Shown here in pieces: positions 51,249 to 62,030 of a DNA stretch of 64,000 nucleotides. The first letter of the stretch is position 1; each line of letters begins with the position of its first letter. The notes below the pieces were generated by a model. The model did no database searches, was not told where the DNA came from, and worked only from the letters and a program-made list of their open reading frames with translations. Source of the stretch: Litomosoides sigmodontis (lineage: Eukaryota; Nematoda; Chromadorea; Rhabditida; Onchocercidae); NCBI GenBank assembly GCA_963070105.1, contig OY718806.1, positions 3,506,865 through 3,570,864 on the forward strand, read 5' to 3'. Made by a program: the position numbers and the translations under genes.

Positions 51249-52200
51249 AAAAGTTGGATTTGTTGAACTACTACCGCCAACCGCTTGAGAGAGAAAACGA
51301 ATGGAATGGATACATTTTCACGGTCGTGTCTCTTTTATAGGCGCGATTTTTGCATTTTCCAAGAAATCCGAATTAAAAATAATTTCACAACTAAATTCAT
51401 TTGCGCGAAAAGCAATGATCGGTGGAAATTTTGAATTTCACAGAACTAAAATCGATTGAGACGACAATTGAGCAGAATTTAAAATACAGAAAGAAACAAA
51501 TCAAAAAGGCTTGTAAAACGTAGTGGAAATTAAATATACTTAAATTTGAGCTAATACTTTATTTTCACTTATATCGTTTTACCATTAATCTTCTAACTAG
51601 CTATTCTATGACTTAAATTTCTTTCACTTCGAGTCTTCAGGATAAGTTTCAGGTTTTGAAAGTTAACTCTATCTTCTTTAATATTTGACTTTTATTGTAT
51701 TCGAGAGTGGTAAAGCCAAAATTGCTATATTTTAAATATTTGCGTAACTTGCAAACTGCTTCCCTCAAAACACTCATTTCCTATTTCTACAAGTGATAAT
51801 TCATGTCAACTAGTAGGAATGTGTTCCGCAGAACGAATTTTCAGAAAATGTTCGTTTGCAAGCAGTTGTCCTTACAGATTTTTGTTTGCACAAAATGCGA
51901 TAGTGCAAAAAATCGTTATGCTTTTGTAGTTGTTGAAATCTCAAGCAGATAAAAATGTTACTTTTCTTTAACTTCAAATGATTTGAATTTTCTGTAGAAA
52001 AACTTGTTTTTTCCCATTATATTTATGTAGAAATTTTTTTGAGTAAGCTAAATTGCATAGCTCATTACTTAAAGGCTCAGTTTTAATAATTTATTTAATC
52101 GATTCATTGCTTTTGTGTTATTGCTAAATCTAAATTAAAGGTACTACTATCGCATCTGTGATACTTCAACCGCAACACTTTAACCGTTCCATTACCTTTT
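51249..52200. other. Intergenic DNA, no gene seen
   Basis: AT-rich sequence without phased exons. It should hold the promoter of the small gene starting at 52209. Confidence 0.5.
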
Positions 52201-52208
52201 AGAATCCT
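52191..52208 (+). promoter_or_regulatory. Likely trans-splice acceptor
   Basis: ATTACCTTTTAG ends at 52202, six bases before the ATG at 52209, with no coding sequence upstream. This is typical of spliced-leader addition in nematodes. Confidence 0.45.
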
Positions 52209-53042
52209 ATGCAGCGAACCGATAAGCACAATAAATTTTGTGGTATCTATGTGAAATATGAGTATTCTTTTTTCGGATACTTCAACGATCAATCACTATG
52301 CCGAATTTCTCAGATTTGTTGGCATGTTAAAATTGATTCGTAAGCATGAAAGTTTGTTATTTCAGTGATACTAGAAATGAGGTAACAGCGAGAGTGTACG
52401 CAATGGCTGAAAGTTTTCAGCAAAATTATCCTGCAAAAGTTATAAATGAGATTAGGAAAGGCATATTTTTGCACGGAGATGCTACCATTATCGATGATGT
52501 AATCTGTACCTTTTTTCTCACTTCTAAAATTATTCGTGAGCAATTCCAGTTCTTCACATTCCCATATTTAATTTATCTCTTTAGCATTAATATCATAACT
52601 GAAGAAAAATTAAGTTTAAACATGAAAAGTTAGGCTACAACGTTTTTAAGAACCCCAAATGTATATCCTATCATTGAAAGGATAATTGATGATTCACCGT
52701 GCTCATTTTAAATTTTTTGAGAAGCATTATGCGTGACATTACTGCAAATAATATATCTTAGGTAGGAGAACATTTCAGATCCTGGAACTCCTAAGGACAC
52801 TGTTACAAGTGCGCTGGAACAGAAAACAATGCCAAATGTTGGCATTGTTATCACTCATTCCAATTTACTTTGCTGTGGTTTTTCTGGAAAAATTATGTAA
52901 GTTCAAAAGTAAGGTGCGAAGCAAAATGTGACGTGAATGCGTCAGCTGTCTCGAGCATCTTAAACTCTTCAACGGTAACACTAAATTATCTTTTTCCAGG
53001 TTTGCATTGGTGACGGAACAATCGTGTGCGTTGCAATCCTAA
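52209..53042 (+). CDS. Unrecognised 143-residue protein, four exons
   Basis: Exons are 52209-52339, 52366-52505, 52779-52896 and 53000-53042, ending TAA. The summed length is 144 codons and every junction keeps phase. The first intron is only 26 nt (GTAAGC...TTTCAG) and contains an in-frame stop if retained. The protein opens MQRTDKHNKFCGIYVKYEYS, then has a mixed helical stretch and a C-terminal part with PNVGIVITHSNLLCCGFSGK that looks like alternating beta strands. No signal peptide or transmembrane helix is obvious. I do not recognise the family and assign no function. Confidence 0.6.
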
Positions 53043-53689
53043 CATTCCAAGTATTATGCGATCCAGTTCAACAACATTGAAATTCCTGCATGTGAACAGT
53101 TCTTAATTTCTGTTCTCAGAAATTCTCCATGATATAGAGCGAGGAGTTTCTGTTTTCTTTTTGAAACGTACAATATTCAGGCATCGAAGATAACTGCAAA
53201 TTTTCGTTTACACATGCGTTCGCAAAATATTTCCATCACCATAGTATGGTTTTCATTTTTTAACGGAAGAGAGTCACATGATTTTTTTCGGAATCTACTA
53301 ATTACGAAATTTGATATCTTATCATCAGATGATGCCGAAAACTTCTAACAATACTGAGGATGAAATGCAGGAAAAGCATTCAAATATCGATAACGATCAT
53401 GTAAAAACTTTCACCCATATGGTCAATTTACGTTTTCTCGTACTTTAATAAGTGTAAGCGACAATTTGCGCGAAATGTTACAGTGTAAAATTTGCAACTA
53501 TTAAATTGGACTGAAAAAGTAACGACGAAAAATATGCTTCGAAACTTTATTTAAGATGTACACATTAGCTTACGCTTAACTTCATTCATGTGAAACAAAC
53601 TAGTAGGTACCATTTAAAGGACAATAAGTTTGTCAGAGAGTGTGAGATAATTATGAAATACATAGGCCTGTATGTTCGTAAATGATCTG
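53043..53689. other. Intergenic DNA, no gene seen
   Basis: This follows the stop codon of the small gene. No phased exons or RNA genes were recognised. Confidence 0.5.
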
Positions 53690-54385
53690 CACTGATGCAT
53701 GACTGAAGAAATAGATGGTCTGGAAGGCATTTGAAGATAAATTATGACCATCGGCCAAGGTAGACAAGTTATCGCAAGTTACAACGGATAACGGTGGTGC
53801 ACCAGTTAATCTTCTAAAAAGGCACCAAGATTATCCATGGAACAATCCCCAGAATTGGATTCGGAAGGTCTCGAAAGTTGTTTTTTAAGCTCTACTTTAA
53901 ACAACGCCTGAGAGAATTCTATAAGTTGACTGACCATATCAATGAAGTTCACCAGGAACAAAGTGATAAAATACATCTTTGCCTGGGACGGAAAAAGTTA
54001 CTGAAGGGGACACAAGAGCGATCAGGAATAGTTCCAAGACTTTCTTAGAAATGAAAGAAATGTGGATGGATTATTATCAAAAATTATATTCTGCTGGAAA
54101 AAGAATTGAGATGTTGATGACACGTATTCAGCACGAGCTACGTCCAACGCTAGAGTTCCTAAATCACGGGAAGATATACAACATGACGTGTAATCAACTT
54201 TCATCTTTAGTGGGTGATTATTTTCAATTTCTTATCCAAGGGCTGTAGATCTATGATCACATCATTCAGGAGGAATTACAAAATGAAACAAGTCGTTGTA
54301 GTGAACTGGTGAGACATTAAGCTGAAAGGGGATTGGTTTTAGAAAGAGATCTGGAAGCTTACGATTTTGGAAATCGGATGGTTTG
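53690..54385 (+). pseudogene. Broken intronless remnant of a coiled-coil-like protein
   Basis: The plus strand keeps protein-like stretches in shifting frames: an EFYKLTDHINEVHQEQSDKI segment, then a frame change to EMWMDYYQKLYSAGKRIEML and further helix to 54248. After an in-frame TAG comes a stretch including IIQEELQNETSRCSEL, another stop, and VLERDLEAYDFGNRM. The charged heptad-like pattern suggests a coiled coil. Stops and frameshifts without splice sites suggest a processed or decayed copy. I do not recognise the parent gene. Confidence 0.4.
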
Positions 54386-55389
54386 ATTTTTTTTAATCAT
54401 ATTTTATTTACCTTCTCTTTTTTGCATATTTAAAATCATCATATCTTAGATGTTTCTAACTTTACTGGGAAAAGCTTCACTTCAAGTAGATTTTAGGCTT
54501 GGACGATAACGATTGAAAAAAATAAGAACTTAAGAAGACATCATAAAACAGAAGAAAAAAAAAGTAACGGATGCGAAGAAAGGTTTATTGATCAGCCTAG
54601 TTGACCAGGCAGTCCTATTGCTAGCAGTCATATGCTTTGTGTTTGAAAATACCAAATGTTAAAAATTTTTTCATTTTAATATTTTTCGTAAATTTTGCTT
54701 AAGTAGTTAAAAGCTCAATCTTTTCAAGTGCAATCGTACATGAATTAATGTATGTTAATGTTCGCAGATTTAGATTTCTATATTGAATTTTTAATTATTG
54801 ATTAAATAAATTAATGCATTATTACAGCATTAACTTCAAGAGAATATTCATCTTCAGTTGTTCTCTCTGAAAATCTTAAATCTCTTTGGCTTCTCTTTCT
54901 TTTTCCATTTCATTGCTAAAAAAGAGTCCCTGCTTTGTCACTTTAAATCACTTACTTTTAAATAATGAATTGTAGTTGTTTGAATTTGTCGGGTCTCTCG
55001 AATTGTGTGGACCATTTCATGTCATGAAGTCTCATTTAAAAGCACCTAGCCAGTGTTTCTTGAAAGTGTTTTGCAATTTAAAAATTTCTGGAACTTAGAG
55101 TTGAAGGAGAAATACTTGAAAGAAATCAATTATAGCAAAAGTCAAGAATGCATGTGAGAATAAGGCTAAGGTGGGAAATGAGACTTCGGCTAATAAATGT
55201 TTGCATAAAACAGTTGAATCACTAATTGAATGCCGTAGTAGCACTTCATCTCTTATGTAGTCATGTTATCTGAGCACATTACCTTATTGCCTCACAATGA
55301 TCCTTATTAGTGGTCCATTAAATGATGAATTCTTAGCAGTGATTGTAGCATGTAGCATTCACTATTTCATATGACTTTATCCCATTGTA
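54386..55389. other. Intergenic DNA, no gene seen
   Basis: AT-rich DNA between the pseudogene and the 3' end of the 5-phosphatase gene. No convincing frames were found on either strand. Confidence 0.5.
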
Positions 55390-57604
55390 TTAATACTGCT
55401 GTTCCAAAACACGTATAGTAAAAAAGCCATAAACGGGCTTGTGGTCAGAAGCATTCTCTTCCCATAAGCAATTGTATTTCCCGGGTTTTATTCGACTTGA
55501 TTCTTTTGCATAATACAGGATTCGATCCTAAAAATTGATAGGCAATGTGAGTGGAACAGTGAAATAATAAGTTTCTTCCGTTCAGCACACTGAAGTTATA
55601 TGAATTTATACCGTATATGACGGTATTCGATTGTTTACGTAGTCGTTGGTGCCAAGAATAAACTTGTGCGTGGGTGGAAAATTAATATACGCCTCATTGA
55701 AACCTTTAAAAACATTGCCTGAAAATAGAATGTATTGTGCGCAATCTTTGGAAAACATGGAATAGTAAATCCTTATGAAAAGTGATAAATAGACGAAGGT
55801 CGGAAACAAACCTTTACACCTTTCCAATGTTAACTCATCATCAGTGAGTAATTGATCGAAGACAAATTCCGTCAAGTTTTTCTGCTTTTCGTTTCGTGTA
55901 TCCAACGCATCAAGTCGTTCTCTACTGCGAAGTCGAAAGTTCAAGTCACCCAACCAGAAGACCTGTGAGGATTTACAATGACAATTCTGTATGGACACGG
56001 CTCTCTCAAGTGTCGATGTAATAAGTTACGAAACAGGTGACATCTTTTTTCCTTTCTTTGCTGTAAGCAATTAGATATGCACAAAATTTTAATTTATACT
56101 TCCGTAACAAAGTAAAATCAAACGTCTAGCTTACAAAATCAGCCTGTTTCGCTCCTGAGCTAGGCATTGTGCCATTCTTCTTAAATGCTGAAAATTGCAG
56201 TGAATCACAGATTTTCGAAAAGTCACCGATTCGATTCAATACTGGTCCATCTGGAACAATTCTGAACCTTCATATTGTAATAAAAAGGATTAAACCCAAC
56301 TAAAGCAACCGATATGGAGTTACTACAACTTGATAATAACTTATAATTAAAGAAACAGTTCAAAAATTCCAATCTTTGACTCGTCTAATAAATTGTCTGC
56401 TTCAGCTTTAATTCACTTAATAACAAATAAAACTAACGAGTCATGTGACAGGTAACAAAGATGATCGATGCCTGGAAAATTCGAAAGAAAACGGCAATTG
56501 CCCCCTTCGTTCTAACCGGCTTGACAATTGGACTGCACGAAATGAACTTCCATTCTGGAGCTGCAAAATGATGCTTGAGTACCAGTGAAATAAAATAAGT
56601 GCTTAGGAACGTCCAATTCATATCTAACTAACGCATATGTAATGTATCTAGTATTTTGAGTCCTATGATGTCATGATTTCCGAAATGCGAACTGTTTAAA
56701 TAGTTATCCAACTCAGTAGAATGACAAACATGAGGCATACGCGACCAGAGGTTCTCGAATAAAAACAATCGCCATTTGTGACCATTTTCGTACCCAACAA
56801 AATATTAGATGCGTGTCTGCAACAGCTTTGGCCAACGTCTTCACCGTTTCCTGGTGGTAAGATCTAAAAATTTTTAATTTTCCGTGCGTTTTTTTTTGAA
56901 TTTTGCTTGAAAAAATTGAGAAATCAACGATAAAAGGTGATGGAAAAGAAACTAACGCATTTATTGACGGTAGCTCTTGAAAACATAAACAAATCAGATC
57001 GGCCCTTGCTGTAGGTCGTTCATTTGAAAGCAATTTCTCAATTTTCGATAGATGATTTTGTGACTAAAATGGATAATTATGAATGAACACGATCATTATG
57101 AATTAACAAACTTCTGTTAAGACTTCTTTCAAAGTTATCTAAAGTTATTTAAAGTAGAAGGAAGTTTGTAATTTGAAATTACTGAAGTCGCGTTAAAAAA
57201 AATCATCGATTCAATGGAAAAAAATTGTGATAACCCTTGAAGCAACATTCCAAGTTAGACACATCACGGTAATTGTTCCATTCGGTATCAAATGCCTTAA
57301 TCGATCCACTTCGGGAATAGTAACTCCACCGGGACCGACTACCGTTATTCTGAAATATTTTTTGAGTGCTTTGAGTGCAACGAAACAGCGGTAACAATCG
57401 GTTTTTGCATTCCGAGTTATTCGCAGATTGCTTTAGAAAATATGCAAGATGCGTGAAGATGAACCTGAGTTGTGTATGCTTCACGTCATATGTGAAATAC
57501 TGATTTTCCGTAGCTTCATTTGCTAGCTCAATCGTCTCCTCCTGGGCAATATCCACAGCACTGTCTGACTCTGAACTTTTCGCACTTGGAACTGCAATTC
57601 TCAT
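55390..57604 (-). CDS. Type II inositol polyphosphate 5-phosphatase
   Basis: The enzyme removes the 5-phosphate from phosphoinositides such as PI(4,5)P2. Nine exons: 57465-57604, 57235-57349, 56957-57063, 56730-56863, 56438-56560, 56135-56261, 55812-55962, 55612-55718 and 55390-55527. Catalytic motifs in order are LTWNVASR, RADLICLCFQELPS, KGAIAVFFRIFQ with FVTCHMT, FWLGDLNFRLRSRERL, FNEAYINFPPTHKF and NASDHKPVYGFF, so the whole core is present. Length is about 380 residues, essentially one catalytic domain with a short acidic N-terminus and no SH2, RhoGAP or Sac domain. That resembles the INPP5K/CIL-1 class more than OCRL or synaptojanin. One junction (56438 to 56261) is a base out of phase with canonical sites; all others fit. 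Confidence 0.92.
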
Positions 57605-57735
57605 TTAAAAGCTAAGCGCGAACTTACGAATTATTACTGCTTGCGATCCGGAAGGAAAATTCTCTAACAACTTTCCAACATTTCCGGAAGCAAAGTTTGG
57701 TATCGTGTTTCATTTGTCAAAAAGACATCAGGAAA
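57605..57735. promoter_or_regulatory. Divergent promoter between 5-phosphatase and the 142-residue gene
   Basis: The minus-strand ATG at 57604 and the plus-strand ATG at 57736 are separated by about 130 bases. Both promoters must lie here or overlap the first exons, unless trans-splicing hides longer leaders. No TATA-like core stands out. Confidence 0.4.
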
Positions 57736-58380
57736 ATGGATGATGTACGTAATAAAATATTTTTAATTTTAATTAACGAATGAATTTTTCATGTATTAAG
57801 AATTTCAGGCATACCAACAGTGGTGCTTAAAATTGGTGAGAAAATATATTCTAAAAGATTTCAAAAGTTTATCGAAGAAAGCATGAGAATTATCGTTATT
57901 TTCAGTGCTGTGTGTTACTCATCGGAAAAGCGTTCGTGCAACAGTACTTTTCACCACTTAGCAGTGCTCCTTGGAAGAAAGTAATATTAAATGAACTTTA
58001 AGTTCGATAGCATTACGAAACGCTAACCATTTCCACTCGGAGAACAATTTTTTATGGACGATTCGGTCGTAAAACGGTGCATGTGCGAAGCGAAGGATTC
58101 GATTCGCTTCAAAGAAGGCTTCTCAGAAATCGCCTCCTCATCGTTGCCCTGAAAGATCATTTTTCCTCGATACTGTTGCTCGATGAGCTCGAAGTGTTAT
58201 ACAAACTAGAATTAGAATTATGATTAAAATTTGCTTTTTATGTAGCGAAATGCCAAACGGAAGTTCAATACAATTACAATGATTGAAGACGAAAGTGTTG
58301 CACTTGTTGTCAAGCTTGCAGTGACTCGAGTTGCTAGCGATCTTGCTCGATTCGCCATCTTGAAAGCTGAGAAAAAATAA
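57736..58380 (+). CDS. Unrecognised 142-residue basic protein, five exons
   Basis: Exons are 57736-57744, 57809-57835, 57906-57980, 58011-58193 and 58246-58380, ending TAA. The first exon codes for only three residues, and the third intron is 30 nt with an in-frame stop if retained. Summed length is 143 codons with every junction in phase 0. The N-terminus (MDDAYQQWCLKLCCVLLIGK) may be a short membrane or targeting segment. The middle is Arg/Leu-rich (SLQRRLLRNRLLIVALKD) and the end is helical (LARFAILKAEKK). It is divergently arranged with the 5-phosphatase gene, only about 130 bases between start codons, so they may share a promoter. I do not recognise the family. Confidence 0.6.
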
Positions 58381-59056
58381 AATTTTGTTTGAATATTTTC
58401 TTGACCTGAAAGGAAGATGCAGTGCCTTTTCATATCACGTGTGAAAGAAACAGATTTCAAACTGAGAAGTTATGCAGAACAGAATGTCGGAAGAGTTTTC
58501 GCTGACACTGTATTAGTCTCTGGCTTCACTTCTCATCAGTTAATAGCTGATTCTAAAAAGGTTTAGTTATTTTATAAATAAGCAAATAGCTTGCACTTAA
58601 AACGTTCCATCCAACGATGCAGACAGAGGCTCTTTAGAAAATTTTATTTTACACACGTTGGACACAGAAAAACAGTAAAAGACTCTAATAAATAAAAGAA
58701 GTTCGATATAAAGTAGAACACCGAAATTAGCGCGTGAATTTAATGGAAATGCCGAATATTAATAAAATTTTTCTGAATGGTCAGTTTTTGTTTAGAGATT
58801 AGGACAGAATACTAAAGATTCTAGTAACATCATTTATTTATTCAAACCTCTGAAATCTCAAGAGCAGTAGTCACAAGCTTTTGATGAATCAAAGCTATGA
58901 ACAAATCAATTTCCAAATCGGCGAATAATATTGACTTAGATTGACTTTACTTTTTGCGTAGTCGATGATCTAGCATGCATGTTATGTCAAAAGCACCCAA
59001 AATTATTTAAAAGAATTGGGATAATCCGGCAGAAACGTAATTTTTCAAAGATTTAT
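58381..59056. other. Short intergenic gap between convergent genes
   Basis: 3' flanks of the plus-strand gene ending at 58380 and the minus-strand gene ending at 59057. No exons seen. Confidence 0.55.
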
Positions 59057-60703
59057 TTAGGACAGTGAATGTGATGAAGTGATCAATGGTGTAAGTTCCG
59101 CAAAAGCATTATCCTTATCAGTCTTCTTATTCGATGGTTCAAACAAGTAAGCACGCTGAATGGCAACGAATGCGGCCTTCGCCACTGGGCCTAGCGTTTC
59201 ATAACTGGATGCTGACGTGTAGCAATCCTGAATACCACCTAAGTGCAGCAGTTTCTGCACTATGGGTAGCGCACTAACACCGGCACCGCGAGGAGCTGGA
59301 TGAAGTGTCACTCGCACATTGCAGTAATGAACTGTTATCTAAACTTATATCCTTTCAGTTAAAATTTTCAAAATTTCAACTTTTACTGTATCCTAGTGTT
59401 TCGCAGCTTATTATAAGGTGCAACAGTTGCGGTTATTGAAAAATCAATAACACCGAGTGGAATTTCAAGAATGGAAGAAAGGTGCACGTGTAATGGCAAA
59501 TACCTTGCAAGGTATAGTATGAGGCAGTCCTTGTTCCGTATGCCAATAGGCTCGTCGTACAGGCACCACCGCTGTTTTGGCTCGATAAATTGCACGCCTA
59601 ATCGCAGTGCTGACACGCTTCGCGCACTGCATTCCAAGACCTACGTGTCCATTCCTGTCACCAATTGCAACAAACGCCCGGAATCGAGTGCTCAATCCAC
59701 TTCGGACCTTCTTTTGTACTGGGAGAATCTTCAACACCTGCTCCTTTAGATTTGGCAGCAGTAGATCCACAATTTGGTATTCCTGCAATGCTTCTTTCTT
59801 TCAACGGAGCTGAAATAGAAATCCACAAAAAATCCACAGAAAATAGAAATCAATTCATTCGTTAGAAGGAGCGGCTTGTTTCTTGGTCGAGATGTTCAGA
59901 GTGCGCAAAGTCTCCACATACTACAGCTGTGAGAGGCAAAGTGATTTCAATTCAGTGGTATAGCTTTCGTACAATGATATTATTAAATTGCAAGAAGAGT
60001 ATGATGACTGACAAGAATGGGTATCGATTTACGATAAATCTCCTCGATTGTACTTACTCGTCCATCCTTCACCAAACGACCAAGTTTTGTTACCGGAGTC
60101 CATGGTCTGTCGCAGTCGAGCGTTATACGACGTAAACCGCTACCTATTCGCCGCAGTCCACCACTCTGACTTATCGTTGAACTGCAAAACTTTCCTTCAA
60201 AAATTTGAAGGACAGAGAGCTTAACAAGGGAAGTGGCAACGGAGGATAAGCCTTACTGACGTTGTTTTGATTGTTAAAAAATTATTTCGGAAGCAAATAG
60301 CAAAGAAATTGTTGAAATATTAATTTCCTCTTTCAAATGAATCCCAAACAATGCAGAAATTCTTCATTTTACTGATAAACAGATGGCAGAATGCCATAAT
60401 TAACTTATTATTTTATTAGCTTGCAAGATAGCCTCGTCGAAATTTTAAGAAGTGCACAAATGGAGGAATTCAATTTTCCACTTTTGATACTCCAGATAGT
60501 TCACAAACTGACCGCGAGGACAGGGATATCGCTTGTTAAAGCTTGCAATAATTGCAGCTTCAGTGAGTCATTCTTTCTGATTGAAAAGTAGTTTGGCTGA
60601 AATACCTGGACCATCTCTCAGCATGATCAACTGAAGCGTGGCTATCAAAACTACCGGTGTTTTCGCTACCGAAACCACCCTGAAATGCTCCGCGATGATC
60701 CAT
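59057..60703 (-). CDS. Diverged paralogue of ribosomal protein S2 (uS5)
   Basis: RPS2/uS5 is a core small-subunit protein near the mRNA entry channel. Four phased exons, 60606-60703, 60013-60181, 59504-59782 and 59057-59338, give 275 residues. Recognisable blocks are [81 protein letters not shown] and [11 protein letters not shown]. Normal metazoan RPS2 is nearly invariant in these regions. Here many conserved positions are changed: GRCGS-type residues are replaced by HYCNV, the RGG/GRGR-rich N-terminus by a Ser/Gly/His-rich leader, and the C-terminal tail is unrelated. The frame and splice sites are intact, so it is not an obvious pseudogene. An acceptor TTTGTTTAG nine bases before the ATG suggests trans-splicing. 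Confidence 0.85.
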
Positions 60704-61191
60704 TCAAGGAACCTAAACAAAAATTGTAAAACTGAAAAAGAAATGATCAGTTATAGAAATTTATTAGATAACAAACGCAAGTTTTAATATGATTTTCAAA
60801 AAAAGTGTATATATTTCAGTCGATGAAGAAATTTAATTAAAGCCTTTTTTTGTTGCAAGATTGTGGTAGGTAAGCGAGGTATTAAGCCTTCGCTAAGGCT
60901 GGCATTAGCGAGAGGTGAGCCTTGAACAGGTTATTGAAAAAAGAGCCTCATTGAAGCTACTGGAAACCTTGCATGAATCCATATTTCAAACACGTAAAAG
61001 CACACACAGGCAGACACACGTAGACACTCAAACCAAACCCAATATGCGCCGACAATCAATATAAAGGTACTGGGCCTATTCAGCTAAGCTGACACTTAAT
61101 GATCTACACTTTTTTTGAAAACTATGCATTTATTATCAATACAACCCGCGCATAAGCTGTAAACTGTCGAGCAACCATGCGGAATTACTCC

Positions 61192-61230
<39 letters not shown>

Positions 61231-61236
61231 GAGGAG
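61192..61236. repeat. (GA)n microsatellite
   Basis: Runs of GAGAGA with a few interruptions, and a weaker GA-rich block near 61328-61360. Confidence 0.95.
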
Positions 61237-61959
61237 AGAGATGTGGAAAATTGCGTGCATTACCATATATATATCTTTAAGCGTATAAAAGAATTTACTG
61301 TGTTAAGCAACTCTTTTTTAAAAGACGAAGAGAGAGAGGAAGGGAGAGATCGGAGATGGGAGATATTGGAAGATTACTCAGTTTGCTAATTTTTCAAATG
61401 ACTGATAGGAATGAATAAATAAATGTTTTTGCGTTGGTGTTGCGGATGTCCATCATCACTATGGAGACATATTGTATGAGTAACAAATCGATTGCAAACA
61501 TTTAAACGCGATGCTTTTCTTTTTAAGCAGAAAAAGATACTGTAACTTATGTTTGAAATTTTTAAAAATTAAAAATTTTGATACTTCGTAGTTCATAAGG
61601 GAGCAATTTATTATGCAATTGCTTGCGCTTCTTGGTGAGGAAATGAAATGGTGGGACATTACGGTGTTTTGAAATATATTACACTTCATGTTTGCCATAA
61701 AAATGCCTCCTCGCGTTGCACTGAAAAAAATGATAGAGAAAATTACTTGCTTGTTGGAGGAATGTAATACGGAATGATTCGATTCACTTACTGCTTTCGC
61801 TATTCGCTACGATGATTCATTGAAATCTCAACAAAAAGGACGATTGAAAGTTGATCTGTGGTGGATTGGCTATGAAATCACTTGCACCTAAACCAACGTT
61901 TAGTTCTCCCGAATAGTTAGTGGGATACGTTCAAATGCGACGATTTGAATCAGACTTAC

Positions 61960-61962
<3 letters not shown>

Positions 61963-62028
<66 letters not shown>
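61963..62028. repeat. (GT)n microsatellite, about 32 copies
   Basis: An uninterrupted GT dinucleotide tract. It gives a His-Thr repeat in one minus frame, which is an artefact. Confidence 0.98.

Positions 62029-62030
<2 letters not shown>

Noticed and set aside
59783..59815. Apparent 16-base frameshift insertion in the RPS2-like gene after a chance PLKE-coding stretch
   Set aside because: A proper junction from 60013 (donor GTCAGT) to 59782 gives a full-length alignment in phase, so no frameshift is needed.
59465..59865. Several open frames on the plus strand opposite the RPS2-like gene
   Set aside because: They are shadows of the minus-strand coding exons and have no motifs of their own.
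60885..60930. Inverted repeat AGCCTTCGCTAAGGCT as a possible structured RNA or transposon end
   Set aside because: The stem is only six base pairs with a four-base loop and no flanking duplication, so chance is enough.
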